Below, piece by piece: positions 10,424 to 18,665 of a stretch of 64,000 nt of DNA. Below the pieces are notes generated by a model, which made no database searches, was not told the DNA's origin, and saw nothing but the letters and a program-made list of their open reading frames with translations. The DNA is from Brooklawnia propionicigenes. Its GTDB lineage: Bacteria > Actinomycetota > Actinomycetes > Propionibacteriales > Propionibacteriaceae. Positions within the stretch are counted from its first letter, which is position 1. Each line of letters starts with the position of its first letter. Both the position numbers and the translations under genes were made by a program. The DNA is taken from NCBI RefSeq assembly GCF_030297015.1, contig NZ_AP028056.1:1560939-1624938 (forward strand), read 5' to 3'.

Positions 10424-10492
10424 GAAAGTGCTTCCGGCTTGGGATAATACGAGTGTCTAAGTCGTGATCGTCCCGAGCAAGGAAGCACTTTC
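10424..10492. repeat. 12-bp inverted repeat around a promoter-like box
   Basis: GAAAGTGCTTCC at 10424-10435 is exactly repeated in inverted orientation (GGAAGCACTTTC) at 10481-10492, with 45 bp between. GATAAT at 10443-10448 resembles a -10 hexamer. The region 10362-10518 carries no gene and is followed by transposase relics. It is probably the left part of a lost insertion sequence with its promoter and operator, but I cannot assign a family. Confidence 0.55.
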
Positions 10493-10629
10493 AAGATGCA
10501 TCGTAGCGTTGTTTATCGGCTCTTCGCAGTTGAGGGGGTAGGTGGTTGAGCGCGTTGGTGCCCGGGTAGGGGTCGAGGTCTCCCGATGATGGAAGTTCTC
10601 ACGCTCACCATCTGCCGGAAGACCTCAAC

Positions 10630-10805
10630 GTGCACCACGCTACCTTCGCGTCCCCTGATCTGACGGTGTTCTGCCGCCTCGACGAACTGGGCCTTCAAGC
10701 TGTCGGACAGTGCCTTTCGCGGGATCGGGCGGTGATTGAGTGCCGGATCGCCGAGCCGGACCCCTGGTGTCGGGGCTGTGGCTGTCGGGCGCTGTCCCGC
10801 GGGAC
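10630..10805 (+). pseudogene. ISL3-family transposase remnant (N-terminal end only)
   Basis: The first about 58 codons read HATFASPDLTVFCRLDELGL and then AEPDPWCRGCGC, the zinc-finger N-terminus of actinobacterial ISL3 transposases. The rest of the roughly 400-residue protein is missing: the frame runs straight into an IS1380 fragment. A possible ISL3 end (GGCTCTTCGCAGTTGAGG) lies at 10519-10536. It is a dead relic at the edge of the IS-rich island. Confidence 0.75.
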
Positions 10806-11055
10806 GGACGGGCAGGCCGGAGGCATGCTGCTGACCCGGGCGGCGCTGGTATCGGGCCTGGCCGCCGGGTTGTCGGGGGTGCTGTCACCATGGCGTAAAC
10901 CGTTCGCGGTCCATGACCCGGGCAAGATCATCATGGATCTGGCGATCAGTCTGGCGCTGGGTGGGGACTGTCTGGCCGACGTCGGGCTGTTGCGGGCCGA
11001 ACCGGCCGTGTATGGCCGGGTCGCGTCCGACCCGACGGTGTCGAGACGAGCGTGA
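10806..11055 (+). pseudogene. IS1380-family transposase remnant (N-terminal end only)
   Basis: Reads on in frame from the ISL3 remnant: WRKPFAVHDPGKIIMDLAI, LALGGDCLADVG and YGRVASDPTVSR are the conserved N-terminal blocks of IS1380 transposases. The sequence stops at the end of this block (about 11045), so roughly 400 C-terminal residues are absent. The junction near 10800 joins two unrelated transposases in one open frame; the boundary is accurate only to about 20 bases. Not functional. Confidence 0.75.
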
Positions 11056-11069
11056 TGCTCCTATGGATG

Positions 11070-11198
11070 TCAAGCGGTGTTGAGGTATTCGCGGTAGGCG
11101 TTTGCGAGGGGGATGTTGAGGCGGGTCCACCGGAGCCACATCCGGAAACTGTCACACCCACCCAGCACAATCAGACCAACACGGTGATCCTCAAGCCG
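11070..11198 (-). pseudogene. Short unassigned open fragment
   Basis: On the minus strand 42 codons are open between a stop at 11201-11199 and one at 11072-11070, reading GLIVLGGCDSFRMWLRWTRL and ending AYREYLNTA. No start with a ribosome-binding site is seen. The amino-acid pattern looks protein-like, but I do not recognise it. It lies between transposase debris and the gene at 11258, so it may be the truncated tail of a gene destroyed by IS activity. Low certainty. Confidence 0.25.
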
Positions 11199-11257
11199 TC
11201 ACAACGACCCAACCCCACCCGATGAAAGATCGAGGTTAGAGTGTCAGGTCAAGCTCA

Positions 11258-11842
11258 TCAGCGGGGAAACCCAAGGAAGAACTCTTGGACGGAGTAGGCA
11301 TCACCGGTCATTCGGCCCGAGAACCTGCCAAAATACCAGTAGATCAGCCCGGTGTCGTCGTCGACTACGTAGTACCAATAATGACCAGCACCGGCGCTGA
11401 TGCTGTCGTCGACCAGCGGTGTCTGGCCGGGGTTCTCATCTATCCCGCGTTGCTGCGCAAATGCTGCGGCTTCTTCGGCAGTATTCCATTCAGCAAAGCT
11501 CGAGAGGATAGTTTCGTCGCTGGATTGGAAGGCTCCGGTGGTTGCGTCGATTGCTCCCGCCTCGATAGCAACTGGGTCTTCCGCGGTGGCCTCCCAGGTG
11601 TATCCGGCGAAGCTTTCAGGCACGTAGCTGTCCAGATCGGTGGCTGTGGGTGGGGTGGGAGAAGCAGAGGTGGTGGTGTGTGGTGTATTCGGAGGAGGTG
11701 TGGTTGGATAGCTGGCAGTGACTGAAGGTGCCGGCGAAGACGAACTGCCGTTCCGAACGAGAAGCAGGACAACAATCCCGATCACAACGATCAGGATCGC
11801 GCCGATGATCACAAAACGCTTGCGCCCGGCATTGCTACCCAC
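11258..11842 (-). CDS. Membrane-anchored Pro/Thr-rich hypothetical protein
   Basis: A 194-residue protein: a short basic cytoplasmic end (GSNAGRKR), one strong membrane helix (FVIIGAILIVVIGIVVLLLV, about 10-29), a Ser/Pro/Thr linker (about 32-68) and an extracytoplasmic acidic domain of about 125 residues. That domain has recognisable segments DLDSYVPESFAGYTWEA and GHYWYYVVDDDTGLIYWYF. The start is GTG at 11842, with AGGAGG ending five bases upstream. I do not recognise the family. Base composition is lower in GC than the core, as for its neighbours. It is divergent from the PIG-L gene at 11968 with a 125-bp shared upstream region. Confidence 0.65.
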   Translation of the reverse strand: MGSNAGRKRFVIIGAILIVVIGIVVLLLVRNGSSSSPAPSVTASYPTTPPPNTPHTTTSASPTPPTATDLDSYVPESFAGYTWEATAEDPVAIEAGAIDATTGAFQSSDETILSSFAEWNTAEEAAAFAQQRGIDENPGQTPLVDDSISAGAGHYWYYVVDDDTGLIYWYFGRFSGRMTGDAYSVQEFFLGFPR

Positions 11843-11967
11843 AGCATCCTCCTAGTGTTGGAGCCGAAGCCCAAACTTGCTACGATGCCCCAGTATTCCA
11901 CGCTTGTCTGAGGGCGAGCTGGGATGTCGCATTATTTCAGATCAGAGATCCTCGGCCAGGGGCCACG

Positions 11968-14900
11968 ATGAGTCAAGTCGTAGAGAAGAAGACCACTTGG
12001 CAGCGCTGGGCGTGGTTCACGGCGCTCGCTATCCTGCTGACGAGCCTGGGGGTGTTCACGATTCCCAAGGCCCTGGCGGCTGACAAGGTGGGGTGCTCGG
12101 GTGGATCTATCCAGATCATCGCTCATGAGGACGATGACATTCTCTTCCAGAGCCCCGACATCCTCCGGGACGTTGATGCTGGCCGTTGTATCCGATCGGT
12201 CTTTGTTACCGCCGGCGATGCCAGCCAAGGCAGCAGCTACTGGCAGTCTCGTGAGAAGGGGGCCGAGGCTGCCTGGGCCGAGATGGCTGGCGTTGCCAAT
12301 AGGTGGACGACAAGCACCATCTCGCTTGCTGGCAAGTCTGTGCGGCTGCGCACCCTCACTGCCGCTCCAAACATCTCGCTGGTCTTCATGCGTCTGCCAG
12401 ATGGTTTCCCGTTGGGAACCGGGTCGGCATCATACGGATATCAGAGTCTCTACCGGCTGCTGTCGGGAGCGATCAGCTCCATTTCTGCGGTTGACGGCAG
12501 CAATTCATATACCCCATCCACCTTGCGCAATGCCCTGCTCGATGCGGTGCGCGGTAACAACAGCACTTGGATCCGTACTCAGGATTATGTGTCTTCCTAT
12601 GGGCAAGATTCGGATCACTATGACCACCATTCGGTCGCGTACACGGCCCGAGACGTCATGGAGGCCTATGAGTACGATGTGGTACTCAGCAGCTATGTCG
12701 GATATGGAGAGTTCCGAATTGGTGGCATGTGGCCGTCAAATGTTAGCGGGACAGATCTCGATCGCAAGGAGGCTGCTTTTGCTGCTTACTCCGACTACGA
12801 CTACGAAATTGATTGGGATACCTACTGGAATTACGGTTGGCTTCAACGCCAGTATGTGAACAATATTGCTGGCAGCACCTCCGCAGCGAACGCTGGCCTG
12901 GACCAAGAGGTGAATGCCGGAAGCCTGGTTACCCTGGATGGCTCGGGCTCTTTCGGAGTGTACGGGCTCTCGTATGCCTGGACACAGATAAGTGGTCCGA
13001 CCGTTGCGCTAAGTAGTACAACCTCTGCGACGCCGTCGTTCATACCGCTGACAGCGGGCTCATATACATTCCTGCTGAGAGTGACCGGTGGCGGCGCGAC
13101 GTCAACCGCCGACGTTACAGTGACGGTGAATGGGTCGGCTACCAATGGCGGTACGAACTTGGCGCTCGCTCCGGGGGTCACCGCTACCGCGTCTTCTGAG
13201 ACATCAGGTCAGTCGGCATCTGCCGTGCGTGATGGGAGCGTGCTTGGATATCCCAGTGACTCATCCAAGGAATGGGCCACCAACGGCGGTCTGGCCGGAA
13301 GTTGGATTCAGCTGAACTTTCCTGCGCCGGTGATTGTTGATCAGGTTGTCCTCTATGACAGGCCGAACAGTGATGATCAGGTGACCAGAGGCACTCTCAC
13401 ATTCTCCGATAACAGCACGGTGTCGGTTGGCCAGCTAGCGAACTCCGGTGCGACTTCGGTGAGTGTTTCAAACAAGGTGACCACGAGCATTCGTTTCACT
13501 ATCAACGGTGTTTCATCGACCACGAGGAATGCTGGCCTCGCTGAATTGCAGGTTTTTGGCGAGCTTCTTACGGGGGCGCACGCCAATGCAGGAGCAGATC
13601 AGTCCACAGTGATCAATACTCTGGTCACGTTAAATGGATCTGGCTCAACCGGCGATGCGCTTACCTATTCCTGGTCGAAGAAGTCGGGCCCGCCCGCGAC
13701 TCTATCGAACTCAACGGTCGCGAACCCGACCTTCACCCCGACCCAGACTGGCGAGTACGTTTTCGAGCTCACCGTTAAGAGTGGCAGCGAGACTTCCACC
13801 GACACTGTCACTATCAGGGTGGCTTCTGGCAACGAGGTGAACCTCGCGCTTCAGACAGGTGTGTCGGTTACTCAGTCAACTCAGCTAACGGCCTCGCCTG
13901 GCACCCGGGCCATTGATGGAGTGATCTCGGGGTATCCAAACGACGAGACCAAGGAATGGTCGACTAACCGCGGTAAGGCTGGCAGCTGGATTCGCCTGAC
14001 TTGGCCGTCAGCCGTGACCTCTGATCGGATCGTCTTGTATGACCGTCCCAACAGTTCCGATCAAGTTCTGTCTGGCACGCTGACGTTCTCCGATGGCAGC
14101 AGTGCTTCCGTCGGTCAGCTGGACAATGCCGGCGGTGCGACCACCATCACCTTCCCGGCCAGGAGCTTCACCTGGGTTCAGTTCACAGTCAACTCGGTGT
14201 CGTCAACGACCTATGAGACCGGCTTGGCCGAGTTCGAGGTCTATGGCTCCGTGGCAGCTGTGGCCGATGCCGGGCCGGATCAGTCGGTTCTCAGCAACAC
14301 GCTGGTGACCCTCGACGGCTCGAAGTCGAGCGTGCCCAGCGGCACGGTGAGCTACCAGTGGACGAAGACTCAGGGCCCGGGCGCGACTCTGTCGTCCTCG
14401 ACGGTCGCGAAGCCGACATTCACGCCGACCAGTGCGGGCACCTATGTCTTCCAGTTGACCGTCTCGAATGGTTCGCTGACCGCAACCGACACCGTCACGA
14501 TCACGGTGACCGCTCCGGTGGCGCCGGTGGCCAATGCCGGACCCGACCAGACAGTCAATACCGGCACCCAGGTCACTCTTGATGGCTCGGCCTCAAGCAA
14601 CCCGAACGCGGGCACCACTCTTGCTTACGAGTGGACGCAGACCGGGGGCACGCCGGTGACGCTGGCGGGTGCATCCACCGCCAAGCCGACCTTCACCGGT
14701 GCCGCCGACGGCCAGTACACCTTCCAGCTCAAGGTGACTGCTGCAGGGCTGAGCGCAACCGATACGGTCAGCGTGACCCTGAGCACACCTGCGGCGCAGG
14801 CACCGGTTGCGAATGCTGGTCCGGATCAGTCGGTGTCCAAGGGCACCACGGTGACCCTGGATGGCACTGGCACCACCAACCCCAACAGCGGTTCCACGTT

Positions 14901-16215
14901 GAGCTACCAGTGGACCCAGACGGCCGGTGAAACGGTGCAGTTGTCGAATGCGACCGACGCCAAGCCGACATTCACGCCCACTGCGGCCGGCTCGTACACG
15001 TTCCGGCTGACCGCAACCAGTGCCGGACTGTCGTCCACGGATCTGGTGATCGTCACGGTGAGCGATGCCCCGCCAACGCCCACCAATGTGGCGCGGCAGG
15101 CGGGAGTGACTGTCACTCAGTCCTCCCAGGCCACCGGCCAGGAGGGCACGAAGGTCATTGACGGCATCGCCAAGGGCTACCCCGGCTTCGATGCCAACGA
15201 GTGGTCGACCGTCGGCGGCAAGGCCGGCAGCTGGATCAAGCTGACCTGGGATCATCCGGTGACGCTGAGCAAGGTGGTGCTCTATGACCGGCCGAATACC
15301 AACGACCGCGTCACGGGCGGCACGCTGGTCTTCTCGGACAACACCTCGGTGCCGGTGACATCGCTGACCAACAATGGATCGGCGACGACCTTCACCTTCA
15401 GCGAACGTACGGTGACCAGCGTCCAGCTGAACATCACGTCGGTGTCATCTGCCACCCAGAATGTCGGGTTGGCCGAGTTCGAAGCCTGGGGGATCTCCAC
15501 GGTGCCCGCGGCGAACCGGGAGCCGGTGGCCAACGCCGGGCCCGACATCTACGCTTCGATCGGCAAGCTCGTGACCCTCGATGGTTCGGCCTCGAGTGAT
15601 CTCGATCCGGGTGATTCGCTGAGCTACGCGTGGACGCAGACCGGTGGACCTGTCACCGTGTCGCTGGCTGCGGCCACCACGGCCAAGCCCACCTTCACCC
15701 CGACCACTGCCGGAACCTACGTCTTCGACCTGTCGGTCTCGGACGGCAAGGCGAGCGCGACCGACTCGGTCAGCGTCGTCGTGGCGCAGAACGCTTCGAC
15801 CAACGTGGCACGGCAATCAGGTGTGACGGTGACTCAGTCGTCCCAGTTGTCGACGTCGCAGGGCACCAAGGCGATCGACGGCGTCATCTCGGGTTATCCG
15901 ACCGATGAGACCAAGGAATGGTCGACCAATGGCGGCAAGGCGGGCAGCTGGATCAAGCTCGCCTGGTCGTCCCCGGTGACGGTGAATCGGATCGTGCTCT
16001 ACGACCGTCCGAACCTCGAGGACCAGGTGCTGTCGGGCACGCTGACCTTCTCGGACGGCTCCACGATCGCCGTGGGCGCATTGGATAACGCCGGTGGCCC
16101 CACCACGATCACCTTCGATCCGAAGACGATCACCAGTGTCCAGTTCACTGTCAACAGTGTCTCCACCCGCACCTACGAAGTCGGCCTGGCAGAATTCGAG
16201 GTCTTCTCGAGCTAG
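11968..16215 (+). CDS. Secreted multidomain PIG-L-type deacetylase with PKD and F5/8C modules
   Basis: A 1415-residue exported protein. A signal peptide (hydrophobic about 16-33, cleavage near ALA-AD) leads to a PIG-L/LmbE deacetylase domain (about 45-300). Its zinc motif is AHEDDD (His53, Asp55, Asp56) and the second metal region is DHYDHHSVAY (217-221). Then follow a PKD-like domain (about 307-391), F5/8C (395-532), PKD (538-621), F5/8C (625-761), three PKD (765-1032), F5/8C (1039-1176), PKD (1185-1273) and F5/8C (1279-1415). PIG-L enzymes remove N-acetyl groups from GlcNAc-type sugars; F5/8C modules commonly bind glycans. A surface or extracellular glycan deacetylase is inferred. The N-terminal half is clearly lower in third-position GC than the C-terminal half. 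Confidence 0.88.
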   Translation: MSQVVEKKTTWQRWAWFTALAILLTSLGVFTIPKALAADKVGCSGGSIQIIAHEDDDILFQSPDILRDVDAGRCIRSVFVTAGDASQGSSYWQSREKGAEAAWAEMAGVANRWTTSTISLAGKSVRLRTLTAAPNISLVFMRLPDGFPLGTGSASYGYQSLYRLLSGAISSISAVDGSNSYTPSTLRNALLDAVRGNNSTWIRTQDYVSSYGQDSDHYDHHSVAYTARDVMEAYEYDVVLSSYVGYGEFRIGGMWPSNVSGTDLDRKEAAFAAYSDYDYEIDWDTYWNYGWLQRQYVNNIAGSTSAANAGLDQEVNAGSLVTLDGSGSFGVYGLSYAWTQISGPTVALSSTTSATPSFIPLTAGSYTFLLRVTGGGATSTADVTVTVNGSATNGGTNLALAPGVTATASSETSGQSASAVRDGSVLGYPSDSSKEWATNGGLAGSWIQLNFPAPVIVDQVVLYDRPNSDDQVTRGTLTFSDNSTVSVGQLANSGATSVSVSNKVTTSIRFTINGVSSTTRNAGLAELQVFGELLTGAHANAGADQSTVINTLVTLNGSGSTGDALTYSWSKKSGPPATLSNSTVANPTFTPTQTGEYVFELTVKSGSETSTDTVTIRVASGNEVNLALQTGVSVTQSTQLTASPGTRAIDGVISGYPNDETKEWSTNRGKAGSWIRLTWPSAVTSDRIVLYDRPNSSDQVLSGTLTFSDGSSASVGQLDNAGGATTITFPARSFTWVQFTVNSVSSTTYETGLAEFEVYGSVAAVADAGPDQSVLSNTLVTLDGSKSSVPSGTVSYQWTKTQGPGATLSSSTVAKPTFTPTSAGTYVFQLTVSNGSLTATDTVTITVTAPVAPVANAGPDQTVNTGTQVTLDGSASSNPNAGTTLAYEWTQTGGTPVTLAGASTAKPTFTGAADGQYTFQLKVTAAGLSATDTVSVTLSTPAAQAPVANAGPDQSVSKGTTVTLDGTGTTNPNSGSTLSYQWTQTAGETVQLSNATDAKPTFTPTAAGSYTFRLTATSAGLSSTDLVIVTVSDAPPTPTNVARQAGVTVTQSSQATGQEGTKVIDGIAKGYPGFDANEWSTVGGKAGSWIKLTWDHPVTLSKVVLYDRPNTNDRVTGGTLVFSDNTSVPVTSLTNNGSATTFTFSERTVTSVQLNITSVSSATQNVGLAEFEAWGISTVPAANREPVANAGPDIYASIGKLVTLDGSASSDLDPGDSLSYAWTQTGGPVTVSLAAATTAKPTFTPTTAGTYVFDLSVSDGKASATDSVSVVVAQNASTNVARQSGVTVTQSSQLSTSQGTKAIDGVISGYPTDETKEWSTNGGKAGSWIKLAWSSPVTVNRIVLYDRPNLEDQVLSGTLTFSDGSTIAVGALDNAGGPTTITFDPKTITSVQFTVNSVSTRTYEVGLAEFEVFSS

Positions 16216-16236
16216 GTCCGGATTCCATATCTGCTG

Positions 16237-16284
16237 AAGAATCCCGGGGTATCGTGCCTGCTGGCGCGGAACCCCGGGATTCTT
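16237..16284 (+). terminator. Hairpin downstream of the PIG-L gene
   Basis: A perfect 14-bp stem, AAGAATCCCGGGGT (16237-16250) and ACCCCGGGATTCTT (16271-16284), with a 20-base loop, starts 21 bases after the stop codon. There is no strong U-run, as is common in actinobacteria. It most likely ends the 11968 transcript. Confidence 0.7.
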
Positions 16285-16362
16285 GGCGTTTGCTGTGGAT
16301 TCCTGTGCTGGTGATGTGAATCCCGCGAGAGCACCTGTCTGCACAGCTTCCACAAATGCCGG

Positions 16363-16408
16363 GGTGTTACGGTCGGCGGTGTTGCCCGGTTTTTAGGCGG
16401 AGTATCCC
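16363..16408. repeat. Left copy of a 46-bp direct repeat flanking the IS1634-type element
   Basis: Begins GGTGTTACGGTCGGCGGTGT and ends GCGGAGTATCCC. It is identical over 46 bases to 18027-18072 and abuts the left terminus of the element. Read as an unusually long target-site duplication. Confidence 0.9.
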
Positions 16409-18026
16409 CGACTTGGCTCATTTTAGTGCGCATCTGAGTTGTTGATCTTGGTGAGGGTGTCGGTGTGCTCGGCGGGGATGGGTTGGCTCGCGGTGATGGT
16501 CTGGCCGGCGACCGTGAGGGTGACGTCGCGGTATTGACGGAAGGTACGCACGAAGCGTTTGATGGTCCAGCCGGTGGCTTGTTCGATGTGGTGGCTGACG
16601 GCCAGCGCAGCGAACACGACGGCCAGGTGAGCGTCGATCGATTCCTTCTTATGGTGGTAGACCGGGCGGGCTTTCAAATCGCTCTTGGACATCCGGAACG
16701 CGTGTTCGACATGCCACAACTGGTGATACGCGCCGATCACGAACTCCGCCGGCCGATCAAGATTGGTCACATACGATTTCCACCCGGCCAGCGTCCGGGC
16801 TTTGGTCTCCAGTTCCCGGTTGATTGACGGACGTGCCCCGGACAAGGTGATGAACCGGTTGCGTTTCACCGGGGCTTTCCCCGCGACCGCGTTCGCGGCT
16901 TTCGTGAGCTGCTGGTCGACACCGTGCAGGGTACGGCGGGCACGGGCGGCCCGGTACTGGAAATACACGCTCCGATGCCGGGTATCGGCCTTCACGCCGT
17001 GCACCAGCTTCTGTGACACCACGAGCTGATCGGGCGGCTCAGCGTCCGGATGGTGTTTGCGCCACTGGCTGATCGCATACGGGATCTCCGGGATCTTCCC
17101 TCCCACGATGAACGACCAGCCGGCATCCTCGATATCTTTCAGGTTCTGCTCACTCATCATCCCAGCGTCGGCGACCACGACCACATCAGCGATCCCGTGG
17201 GCCGCCACGAACCCTCGGATCAGCGGGATCATCGTCTTGGTTTCGGCCCGGTTCCCTTCGAACGCTTCGATCATCAACGGGGCACCGGTCGCATCGGTCA
17301 ACAACCCGACCGTGATCTGCGGCTCCAGGCGTCGTTCCTTGCTGAAGCCGGGCTCACGGAACCCGTCACCAGTATCGGTCTCGAACCATAACGTCGTCAC
17401 ATCATATAAAACCAGGGCGGCAGGGCCGAGATCAGACCGTACCGAAACAGCCCCTGACAAGCGGTGACGGAACTCTGGTTCAGCGTACGTAGGGAGCCGG
17501 CGTTTCAGCGTCGGGTACGAGACGGGCTGGACGCCTGCTTCTTCCAGCACCCGGGCAGCATCCAACTTCGATGACGGTTCGATGATCCTGGCGGTCACCA
17601 ACTGCTCGAAAACCGCATCCCCACCAGCGGCCTGATCCAGGCCCATCCGGCGATAAACGCAGGCGATCGCGTCGAGCAGCAGACCCATCCTCATCCCTAC
17701 CACCTGGATCCCCGGCCCACCGCCAGCAGCCGGCTGGTCCAGTGGCAACGGGTCCTGCCCGGCAGCGATCCGCTGTACCGCGGCCGCCTTCAACACCTCG
17801 ACCTCGGCCGGGCTATGCGCAGAACCCACATGCTCGATATCGCGGGAACCATGCACCGACTTCCACACGATCTGAACAGCCGTCGCCCCCGACCCCGTGG
17901 TCACCGTCCGCACATACGCCACGAAACCAAGCCTGAAACCCCCACCACTTAGTGCGCAACCCCCAACCCGACACACCTAGCCAGATCCATGATCAACACG
18001 AAAACCAGCCACCATGAGCCAAGTCA
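16409..18026 (-). mobile_element. IS1634-family insertion sequence (IS1549-like), complete
   Basis: About 1618 bp with one transposase gene on the minus strand. The ends carry inverted repeats: GACTTGGCTCAT at 16410-16421 and ATGAGCCAAGTC at 18014-18025. Both ends directly abut copies of a 46-bp direct repeat (16363-16408, 18027-18072). IS1549 of Mycobacterium smegmatis, a member of this family, is known for long and variable target duplications, and the arrangement here fits. The element sits in the intergenic region between the two PIG-L genes and separates the second from its native upstream sequence. Confidence 0.88.
16423..17922 (-). CDS. IS1634-family transposase
   Basis: DDE-type transposase of 499 residues from the GTG at 17922 (reading AYVRTVTTGSGATAVQIV, the usual family start). 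Conserved blocks are IVxKSVHGSRDIEHVGSAHS, LVLYDVTTLWFET (first Asp), VVVVADAGMMSEQNL (second Asp), and a C-terminal HHIEQATGWTIKRFVRTFR block. The frame is uninterrupted, so the element may still be active. An upstream ATG at 17976 would add 18 residues that do not resemble the family. Confidence 0.88.
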   Translation of the reverse strand: MAYVRTVTTGSGATAVQIVWKSVHGSRDIEHVGSAHSPAEVEVLKAAAVQRIAAGQDPLPLDQPAAGGGPGIQVVGMRMGLLLDAIACVYRRMGLDQAAGGDAVFEQLVTARIIEPSSKLDAARVLEEAGVQPVSYPTLKRRLPTYAEPEFRHRLSGAVSVRSDLGPAALVLYDVTTLWFETDTGDGFREPGFSKERRLEPQITVGLLTDATGAPLMIEAFEGNRAETKTMIPLIRGFVAAHGIADVVVVADAGMMSEQNLKDIEDAGWSFIVGGKIPEIPYAISQWRKHHPDAEPPDQLVVSQKLVHGVKADTRHRSVYFQYRAARARRTLHGVDQQLTKAANAVAGKAPVKRNRFITLSGARPSINRELETKARTLAGWKSYVTNLDRPAEFVIGAYHQLWHVEHAFRMSKSDLKARPVYHHKKESIDAHLAVVFAALAVSHHIEQATGWTIKRFVRTFRQYRDVTLTVAGQTITASQPIPAEHTDTLTKINNSDAH

Positions 18027-18072
18027 GGTGTTACGGTCGGCGGTGTTGCCCGGTTTTTAGGCGGAGTATCCC
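18027..18072. repeat. Right copy of the 46-bp direct repeat
   Basis: Identical to 16363-16408; only the base next to each copy differs. Downstream of this copy the native sequence continues to the ribosome-binding site and start of the second PIG-L gene at 18113, so this side shows the pre-insertion upstream context. Confidence 0.9.
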
Positions 18073-18655
18073 TGCCTGAATGCCTGCGATAAGTCACTCA
18101 GGCAGGAGAAAGATGAAGACGGGAAAAGCAACTGGTCGGGCCTTCGTCAGGCGGTGGCTGTCTGCAGTGTCGGCCCTGGCATTGGTATTGGGGGCCGCGC
18201 AGTTCACCTTCGCCGCACAGGCCTCCGCCGATGTCATCGGCACCAGCTGCAGCGGCGGAGCGATTCAGATCATCGCGCATCAAGACGACGACCTGCTGTT
18301 TCAAAGCCCCGACATCCTGCGTGACGTCGACCAGGGACGGTGCGTACGCACCGTCTACGTGACAGCGGGCGACAGCGGCTACGAGGACGACTACTGGCAG
18401 TCACGCGAATCGGGCGCCGAGGCCGCCTGGGCCCAAGCGGCCGGCGTCTCCAACTCGTGGACGACCAGCACGATCTCGCTGGCCGGCAAGTCGGTTCGCA
18501 TGCGTACCCTCAAGAACGCGCCGAACGTATCGTTGATCTTCATGCGCCTGCCGGACGGCTTCCCGCTGGGGACCGGATCAGCTGCCCAGGGATATCAGAG
18601 CCTCTACCGCCTGCTCACCGGAGCCATTTCGAAGGTCACCGCGGTGGACGGCAGC

Positions 18656-18665
18656 GCGTCCTATA
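18656..18665. repeat. Target-site duplication of ISAs1, left copy
   Basis: GCGTCCTATA, repeated exactly at 19972-19981 on the other side of the element. The 10-bp length lies in the usual ISAs1 range. Confidence 0.9.
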
